Assembly: GCF_016714275.1 (NCBI RefSeq)
Contig: NZ_JADJNP010000015.1
Location: 1-11,948, forward strand
Length of the DNA stretch: 11,948 nt
Direction of reading: 5' to 3'
From: Tessaracoccus sp.
Lineage (GTDB): Bacteria > Actinomycetota > Actinomycetes > Propionibacteriales > Propionibacteriaceae
The translations under genes were made by a program, and so were the position numbers. Positions within the stretch are counted from its first letter, which is position 1. Every line of letters starts with the position of its first letter. Under the pieces are notes generated by a model. It made no database searches, was not told where the DNA came from, and saw nothing but the letters and a program-made list of their open reading frames with translations. Positions 7,349 through 11,948 of the stretch are shown here, piece after piece.

Positions 7349-7498
7349 GTGAAGGTCAAGAACGTGTCGCCGCTGGGCGAACTGGATGTGCTGCTGCTGG
7401 GCCGCACCGTCGCCGCTGGCGAGGTGGTCGAGGTGACCACCAAGCAGGCCGCCGAGCTGGTCGGCACCGGCAACTTCGAGAAGATCAAGGAGGCCTGA
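7349..7498 (+). CDS. 49-residue hypothetical protein before the major tail gene
   Basis: GTG at 7349 follows GGGAGGA (7338-7344), a strong ribosome-binding site, and the frame ends at TGA 7496-7498, one base before the major tail ATG. The protein begins MKVKNVSPLGELDVLLLGRT and continues VAAGEVVEVTTKQAAELVGT, ending in a lysine-rich tail. It looks like a compact beta-strand domain with a short helix. I recall similar tiny genes at this spot in Streptomyces-type phages, without known function. Its stop region carries the ribosome-binding site of the next gene, so the two are probably coupled. It is short enough to be missed by length-filtered gene calling. Confidence 0.75.
   Translation: MKVKNVSPLGELDVLLLGRTVAAGEVVEVTTKQAAELVGTGNFEKIKEA
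7487..7493 (+). promoter_or_regulatory. Strong ribosome-binding site of the major tail gene
   Basis: AAGGAGG lies 6 bases before the ATG at 7500, inside the last codons of the 49-residue gene. It fixes the start of the major tail protein and suggests high expression. Confidence 0.75.
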
Positions 7499-7499
7499 G

Positions 7500-8513
7500 A
7501 TGTCCAACTTCCAGGACTGGTCGGTCGGCATCTCCGCTGCCGAGGCGTCGTTCGGCGCGGTGGCCACGATCGCGCGGCATCTGGAGTTCACCGAGCCGAA
7601 GCCGTTCGGGATCAACCGCGGCGTCAAGCAGGGCGCGGGCATCCGTCCCGGCACTCGCGTGGCCCGGTCGGCGCGTCGGGTGCGGACCATCAAGCAGGCG
7701 TCGGGCGACATCACCGTCGAGGCGTACAGCAAGGGACTCGGCCTGCTGCTGGCCGCGTGCATGGGCTCGGGCTCGGCCTCGGTCGTGTCCGGCGCGGTGT
7801 ACCAGCAGTTGTTCACGATGGCCGATGTCCTGCCGTCGCACAACGTGCAGTTCGGCGTCCCGAACTCGAGCGGCATTATCCGTCCGCTGACCTTCCGGGG
7901 TTGCACGGTCGGCTCGTGGGAACTCGGCGGCTCGGTGGGTGACATCGCCACGCTGAAAACGTCGTGGGACGCCCGCGACTGGGACACCTCGACCGCGTAC
8001 GTGACGCCGAGTTACCCGACCGGCGGCGGCCTCTACACGGTGGAGGACGCGACGATCTACACCGGCGCCTTCACGGCGCCGACGGCGACCGTGCTCGCGT
8101 CGGCCGCGACCGCCGTGGCGGGGGTGAAGGACTTCAAAGTCTCCCTCGACAACAAGCTGCTGACCGAGCGCTTCTACGCCAACGGCGGCGGGCTCAAGGA
8201 TCGGCAGCTTCCGGGCACCCGTGCGCCGGCCGTGGAGCTGAGCGTTGACTACGGCGCGAACGACCTGTGGGACGCGATCGAGTCCGATCTGGACCTGTCG
8301 CTGGTCATCACGCTGGTGGGTGCCGCGCTGGCGACGGGCAACGAGACGATCCAGGTATCCATCCCGGTACTGCGTCCCGAGGACGACGGGCTGCCGCAGG
8401 CGTCGAGCCCCGACGAGCTGGCTTCGCAGGCGCTGAAGCTCACGGGCATGGATGGCCAGTCGGCAGCTCAGCCGATGTGGGTCGCGACCCGTACGACCGA
8501 CACGGCGCTGTAG
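7500..8513 (+). CDS. Major tail tube protein
   Basis: This 337-residue protein should form the stacked rings of the tail tube. It follows the terminator-like gene and precedes the chaperone pair and tape measure, which is the fixed place for the tube protein in siphoviruses. The sequence is beta-rich with Gly/Thr/Ser-rich strands. Typical features are an N-terminal arm (WSVGISAAEASFGAVATIARHLEF), a repeated-strand centre (PLTFRGCTVGSWELGGSVGD, LKTSWDARDWDTSTAYV), a second-half domain (VKDFKVSLDNKLLTERFYAN, PAVELSVDYGANDLWDAI) and a C-terminal strand set. Length fits actinophage tube proteins. The frame is intact. The function is assigned from order and sequence character. Confidence 0.85.
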   Translation: MSNFQDWSVGISAAEASFGAVATIARHLEFTEPKPFGINRGVKQGAGIRPGTRVARSARRVRTIKQASGDITVEAYSKGLGLLLAACMGSGSASVVSGAVYQQLFTMADVLPSHNVQFGVPNSSGIIRPLTFRGCTVGSWELGGSVGDIATLKTSWDARDWDTSTAYVTPSYPTGGGLYTVEDATIYTGAFTAPTATVLASAATAVAGVKDFKVSLDNKLLTERFYANGGGLKDRQLPGTRAPAVELSVDYGANDLWDAIESDLDLSLVITLVGAALATGNETIQVSIPVLRPEDDGLPQASSPDELASQALKLTGMDGQSAAQPMWVATRTTDTAL

Positions 8514-8516
8514 ACC

Positions 8517-8959
8517 GTGCCCGACGGCCTGCGCATCAACGCCGACGAGTGGGAGACCTTCTACCGGCGCACCAACGCCGTGGCGAAGGATCTCAAGTCC
8601 AAGATCCGCCGCCGCATGCGCGAGGTCGTCAAGCCGCTGGGCCCCGACATCGTGCGCGAGGGCGCCGCGGACCTCCGTCCAGCGGCGGCCTCGCCGAGCA
8701 TGTCGCGTCGAAGGGTGGCGCGCCCACAGTGGGCCAGTCCTCGACGGGCGCCCGGCTGGTGCTCGGCAAGAAGAAGGGCCCGCAGATCGGCCGCATGAAC
8801 GAGGGCGACCTGCGGCACCCGCTCTACGGCAACCGGAAGCGGTGGATCACGCAGTCCATCCCGGCCGGGACGTGGACGAAGGCGGGCGAGGAGCGCATGC
8901 CCGAGATCCGCGATCGGGTCGCACGCGAAATGAACACGATCCTGGAAGGGCTCGACTGA
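8517..8959 (+). pseudogene. HK97 gp10-like tail/neck protein, reading frame broken once
   Basis: GTG 8517 opens a frame reading MPDGLRINADEWETFYRRTN and KSKIRRRMREVV, through AAD at about residue 52. From about 8675 the expected sequence continues in another frame: SSGGLAEHVASKGGAP, GARLVLGKKKGPQIG, DLRHPLYGNRKRWITQSIPA and MPEIRDRVAREMN, ending at TGA 8957-8959. The RHPLYGN...W...Q...P block is the mark of HK97 gp10-like proteins of actinophages. One extra base in CC 8675-8676 gives a continuous 147-residue protein. As written, the first frame runs to an unrelated end at 8798. Its place after the tube gene, rather than before it, is discussed as a finding. The stop overlaps the next ATG by one base. 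Confidence 0.8.
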
Positions 8960-9378
8960 TGCTGCTGGAGATCGATGGACGCCGCTACCCGGTGGTGGCG
9001 ATGGAGCGGCTGGAGTTGCGCCACGTCGTGCTGTTGCAGCGCGAGCTCGCCCAGAACCCGGGCATCACCGCCCTGTCGACGTGGGCTGACATCCGGCACG
9101 AGCTGGGCGCCTGGGGCAATCTCACCGGCAAGCAGCGCGAGCACCACCCGGAGGCGCTGTTCTTCACGGCGCTGACGATCTGGTCGGCGCGGGTGTCGGC
9201 CGGTGAGGACCTGTCGCTGCTGGACGCGATCAGCGTCCCGGTCGCCGCGATCCACTGGATTGTGGAGCCCGGCGACCGTCAGGCCGGTGAGAGTGAGGGA
9301 AAAGCGCACCGCCCCGCCGGGTCGCGGGGCGCCGGCCGGTCCGGCGGCAAGCGGAAGCGGGCGAATCCGAGGACGTAG
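8959..9378 (+). CDS. Tail assembly chaperone, short form (gpG-like)
   Basis: This 139-residue unshifted product of the chaperone gene corresponds to lambda gpG. Such proteins bind the tape measure and help load tube subunits. ATG 8959 overlaps the preceding stop (TGATG). The globular part is residues 1-110 (EIDGRRYPVVAMERLELRHV, HPEALFFTALTIWSARVS, AISVPVAAIHWIVEPGD). After the slippery site at 9297-9303 the zero-frame tail is a low-complexity basic stretch (AGSRGAGRSGGKRKRANPRT), as usual for these short forms. Identification rests on order, size and the frameshift signal more than on sequence. Confidence 0.82.
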   Translation: MLLEIDGRRYPVVAMERLELRHVVLLQRELAQNPGITALSTWADIRHELGAWGNLTGKQREHHPEALFFTALTIWSARVSAGEDLSLLDAISVPVAAIHWIVEPGDRQAGESEGKAHRPAGSRGAGRSGGKRKRANPRT

Positions 9379-9533
9379 AGGTCGAGGTGTGGCAGCGGAT
9401 CGTCCTGCTGTCGCACCTGACGACGCTGGATTTCGAGTCGGTGTGGCGCCTGCCCCTGTTCGTGTGGCACGCCTACGCCGAGTTCCATGACCGCTGGATA
9501 GCACGAGCGAATCAGGGGGCCGGGCATGGCTGA
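8959..9533 (+). CDS. Tail assembly chaperone, -1 frameshift fusion (gpGT-like)
   Basis: A -1 shift after AAA at 9301-9303 moves translation into frame 0 at 9303 and continues without a stop to TGA 9531-9533. This gives about 191 residues: 115 from the first frame plus 76. The added part starts with a basic linker (SAPPRRVAGRRPVRRQ) and ends in a tryptophan-rich helical domain (VWQRIVLLSHLTTLDFESVW, LPLFVWHAYAEFHDRW) that is clearly protein-like although it has no obvious gene of its own. This is the T domain, thought to recruit tube subunits. A GTG at 9387 with GAGG before it could start a separate 48-residue product, but the slippery site makes the fusion far more likely. The stop overlaps the tape measure start by 8 bases. 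Confidence 0.85.
9297..9303 (+). promoter_or_regulatory. Slippery heptamer for -1 ribosomal frameshifting
   Basis: The bases read G GGA AAA in the phase of the first chaperone frame, matching the X XXY YYZ rule for tandem slippage. GGGAAAA is among the heptamers known from chaperone genes of other actinophages, and lambda uses GGGAAAG. Confidence 0.87.
9310..9331 (+). promoter_or_regulatory. Stimulatory stem-loop downstream of the slippery site
   Basis: CGCCCCGC (9310-9317) pairs perfectly with GCGGGGCG (9324-9331) around a 6-base loop (CGGGTC). The spacer from the heptamer is 6 bases, within the range that stimulates -1 shifting. A second smaller hairpin (GCCGG 9331-9335 with CCGGC 9341-9345) follows directly, and a pseudoknot is possible but cannot be settled by eye. 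Confidence 0.65.
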
Positions 9534-11313
9534 TGTGACGCTCAAGATGCTGCTGCTGGGCGAGGACCGGTCGGCGTCGAAGGCGCTGAAGGGTGTCGGC
9601 GACCAGGCGCAGAAGACGGGCAAGCGGGCGTCGACTGCGGCCTCGATGATGAAGGGCGCACTGTCTGCCGGGGCGATCATGCAGGCGGGCCGGGCCGTGG
9701 TCGATTTCGGCAAGGACTCGATCGATGCCTACCGGGGTGCTGCGAAGTCGCAGCGGCAGCTCGACGACGCGTTCACCCGCTTTCCGCAACTGGCGGGGAG
9801 GAACGCGGACGGGCTGCGGAAGCTGAACCAGGCGATCCAGGACAAGAACGGCGCCGACGCCGACGACATCGCGGCGGGTCAGGCGAAGCTCGCGACCTAC
9901 GGCCTGAATGAGAAGCAGCTCAAGAACATGACGCCGCTACTGGTCGACTATGCCAAGAAGACGGGCAAGGACATTCCGACCGCGGCCGCGACGCTCGGCA
10001 AGGGCATCATGGGCAGTTCGCGGGCGATGAAGGAACTCGGGGTCGGCTTCAAGGACACCAAGGACCCGGCGAAGAACCTTGAGCAGATCATGGACGGGCT
10101 GAAGTCGAAGGTTGGCGGGTTCGCGGACAAGGAGGCGGGTTCGCTCGACGGCAAGCTCTCCATCCTCGAAACGAAGTTCGGCGATGTGCAGGAGTCGGTT
10201 GGGCAGGCGCTGGTGCCGGCACTGACCGATCTGGCGGACGCCGGCCTGAAGGTCATCGACTGGGTGACGAAGAACACCGACATCCTCGCCCCGCTGGCTG
10301 CCGGCCTCGCGGCTGGGGCCGTGGCGTGGGGCGTGATGACGGCCGCGATGGCCCTTCACACCGCCTACACCGCCGCTGCCGCCGCCGCTGAGGGTGGCCT
10401 CACGGTCGGGCAGTGGGCGCTCAATGCCGCCCTGAACGCGAACCCGATTGCGCTGGTCGTCATCGCCATTGCCGCCCTTGTGGCCGGGCTGATCTGGGCG
10501 TACAACAACGTCGACTGGTTCCGTCAGGGCGTCGACACTGCTTTCCAGGCGATCGGCGCCATCGGTCGGTGGCTGTGGAACAACGCGCTCGCCCCGGTGA
10601 TCCGGGCCATCATCCAGGGATTCGCCTGGGTGGTCGACGGCATCGCGGGAATGCTGGAGGCGCTGGGGCAGGTGCCCGGCTTCGAGTGGGCGAAGGACGC
10701 CGCGAGGGGCATGCGGCAGCTTGCCTCAGACGCTCGGGATGCCGCGGACGGGATCAAGGACATCCCCGAGCCGGTGGTCGAGACCGACAAGTCTCAGGAG
10801 GCGGTCAAGAAGCTCAACGACCGCATCCGGGGACTCAAGGGCAAGATCGTCGAGGCGAAGGCCAAGGGCGACACGAAGGAGGTTGAGCGGCTCAAGCGGA
10901 AGATCGACGCCCTGCGCGACAAGCGGGTGACGCTGACGGCGAACGTGAAGGTCGGCGCGCAACGGGACCATCGGGCGCCGGCGCGCGGCAAGGGTGACGT
11001 CTTGCAACGCGTCAAGGCGTACGCGTCCGGCGGCGTCGCGGAGGCTGGCATGCCCGCGCTGGTCGGCGAGAACGGCCCGGAGTTGATCGTTCCCAAGTCC
11101 GACCGGTACGTCTTCAACGCGGCCCGGACTGCTGCGATGCGCGGCTCTGGCGCACTGGCTGCTGCTGGCGGGCAGACGGTGATCATCCACGCCCCGATCG
11201 ACGCTCGCGGCGCGCTCGATGAGGTGGCGGTCGGCAAGCGGGTCGAGAAGGCGCTGACGGCGGCGTGGCGGGCTCAGAACCGGCGTCCGCTCCAGTTCCA
11301 AGGGGGCCGGTAG
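9526..11313 (+). CDS. Tail tape measure protein
   Basis: This 595-residue protein sets tail length and is ejected ahead of the DNA. ATG 9526 follows AGGGGG (9514-9519) by 6 bases. The N-terminal half is Ala/Lys-rich and helical (residues 20-240: MMKGALSAGAIMQAGRAVVD, IAAGQAKLATYG, LGKGIMGSSRAMKELGVGF). A hydrophobic section at about 250-335 (ILAPLAAGLAAGAVAWGVM; NPIALVVIAIAALVAGLIWA) contains likely membrane-inserting segments. A Lys/Arg/Glu coiled coil lies at about 420-465, and the C-terminus has YASGGVAEAGMPALVGENGP (about 498-517), a motif seen in many tape measures. It is short for the class; at roughly 0.15 nm per residue it predicts a tail near 90 nm. The TAG stop shares its last base with the next GTG. 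Confidence 0.93.
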   Translation: MADVTLKMLLLGEDRSASKALKGVGDQAQKTGKRASTAASMMKGALSAGAIMQAGRAVVDFGKDSIDAYRGAAKSQRQLDDAFTRFPQLAGRNADGLRKLNQAIQDKNGADADDIAAGQAKLATYGLNEKQLKNMTPLLVDYAKKTGKDIPTAAATLGKGIMGSSRAMKELGVGFKDTKDPAKNLEQIMDGLKSKVGGFADKEAGSLDGKLSILETKFGDVQESVGQALVPALTDLADAGLKVIDWVTKNTDILAPLAAGLAAGAVAWGVMTAAMALHTAYTAAAAAAEGGLTVGQWALNAALNANPIALVVIAIAALVAGLIWAYNNVDWFRQGVDTAFQAIGAIGRWLWNNALAPVIRAIIQGFAWVVDGIAGMLEALGQVPGFEWAKDAARGMRQLASDARDAADGIKDIPEPVVETDKSQEAVKKLNDRIRGLKGKIVEAKAKGDTKEVERLKRKIDALRDKRVTLTANVKVGAQRDHRAPARGKGDVLQRVKAYASGGVAEAGMPALVGENGPELIVPKSDRYVFNAARTAAMRGSGALAAAGGQTVIIHAPIDARGALDEVAVGKRVEKALTAAWRAQNRRPLQFQGGR

Positions 11314-11948
11314 TGGTCGCGCCTCAGGCGAAGGTCGAGGTCCGTTTCAACGGCTCGACGTGGGTGGACGTGTCAGGCCGGGCGGACCTGTCCTACGGCA
11401 TCTCGATCACGCGGGGCCGGTCGTCGGAGGCCGACGACCCGATCGCTCCGGGCACGCTGACTCTGACCCTGGTCAACGACGACGGCCGGTTCTCGCCGGG
11501 CCTGTCGTCGTCTCCGTACTACCCGTACGTGAAGGGCGAGCCGGACGGCCCGGCTATCCGTGTGTCGGCGTGGGCTAACGGTGCGTGGCGGCAGCGGTTC
11601 TGGGGGACGGTCACCTCGTGGTCGGTGGGCTGGCTGGAGTCCGACGAGGGCGGGCGGCTGTCGGTCTGCACGGTGACCGCGACCGACATCCTCGGCTCGC
11701 TGCCGTCGGCGACATTGCGGCAGGCTTCCGACGAGGTGCTGCGGCGGTACGCGCCCACCTACTACTGGCCGCTGCGGGACACCGCCTCCCCGGCGCAGCC
11801 GGCGGCCGGCCCGCTCACCCTCACCGACAACGGGAAGGATGGCTGGGCTCAGGGCGGCCGGTGCGCGATGGACGAGGGCGATACGGCCTACCCGCTGCTG
11901 AAGGGGCTGGCTGCCGGGCTGAAGCTGACCACGCCGACGCTCAATCTG
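11313..11948 (+). CDS. Minor tail protein (partial, runs off the window)
   Basis: GTG 11313 overlaps the tape measure stop by one base and the frame stays open to the window end (212 codons). The sequence is beta-rich: VEVRFNGSTWVDVSGRADLS, GISITRGRSSEADDPIAPGT, LTLVNDDGRFSPG, then SSSPYYPYVKGEP, FWGTVTSWSVGW and VTATDILGSLPSA. Around residues 150-170 YYWPLRDTASP begins what looks like a LamG/concanavalin-type domain. This is a familiar type of actinophage minor tail protein encoded straight after the tape measure, probably part of the distal tail and tip. The C-terminus is missing, so any receptor-binding domain cannot be judged. Confidence 0.82.
   Translation, partial: MVAPQAKVEVRFNGSTWVDVSGRADLSYGISITRGRSSEADDPIAPGTLTLTLVNDDGRFSPGLSSSPYYPYVKGEPDGPAIRVSAWANGAWRQRFWGTVTSWSVGWLESDEGGRLSVCTVTATDILGSLPSATLRQASDEVLRRYAPTYYWPLRDTASPAQPAAGPLTLTDNGKDGWAQGGRCAMDEGDTAYPLLKGLAAGLKLTTPTLNL

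Noticed and set aside
1..11948. tRNA genes, CRISPR arrays, insertion sequences, attachment sites or defence genes
   Set aside because: I saw no cloverleaf-like segment, regularly spaced repeats, transposase motifs or terminal inverted repeats; nearly all of the sequence is accounted for by structural genes.

Overview
The window is the late structural module of a tailed phage or prophage with siphovirus (long, non-contractile tail) morphology, infecting or integrated in a high-GC Gram-positive host (Actinomycetota). The signs are the very GC-rich sequence with G/C at most third codon positions, frequent GTG starts, stop/start overlaps of 1 to 8 bases, and protein sequences of the actinophage type: an HK97-like capsid set, an actinophage-style small terminase and a tape measure ending in the usual GENGPE motif. 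All genes read on the + strand. No integrase, repressor, lysis gene, tRNA or host gene is visible, so free phage and prophage cannot be told apart.

Layout. Positions 1-57 may be the tail of an upstream reading frame. DNA packaging: small terminase (67-540) and large terminase (533-2074). A 69-residue protein with an Sm/LSm-like pattern follows (2071-2280). Head: portal (2291-3737, disrupted), prohead protease with an extra C-terminal domain (3734-4699), then a gap with two hairpins and a strong ribosome-binding site, and the major capsid protein (4771-6101, disrupted), followed by a 13-bp hairpin. Head-tail joining: a 58-residue protein (6176-6352), a connector (6356-6883), a tail-terminator-like protein (6880-7338) and a 49-residue protein (7349-7498). 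Tail: major tail protein (7500-8513), an HK97 gp10-like protein (8517-8959, disrupted), the tail assembly chaperone pair expressed through a -1 ribosomal frameshift (8959-9533), the tape measure (9526-11313) and the start of a minor tail protein (11313 to the window edge). There is no gene-free stretch over 300 bases; the largest gaps are about 70 bases each side of the capsid gene.

How the genes work together: TerS and TerL feed DNA through the portal into a prohead built from the capsid protein, whose N-terminal delta region is cut away by the protease. The connector and terminator proteins close the neck. The chaperones load major tail protein around the tape measure, which sets tail length, and the minor tail protein belongs to the tip.

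Two things stand out. First, a near-textbook programmed -1 frameshift site (GGGAAAA at 9297-9303, 6-base spacer, 8-bp GC stem) joins the two chaperone frames. Second, the portal (twice), the capsid gene and the gp10-like gene are each broken by an apparent loss of a single base, and every site can be mended by lengthening a short C or G run by one base. That looks more like sequencing or assembly error than gene decay. I see no clearly new biological system; the least explained parts are the LSm-like protein, the protease C-terminal domain and the two tiny head-tail genes.
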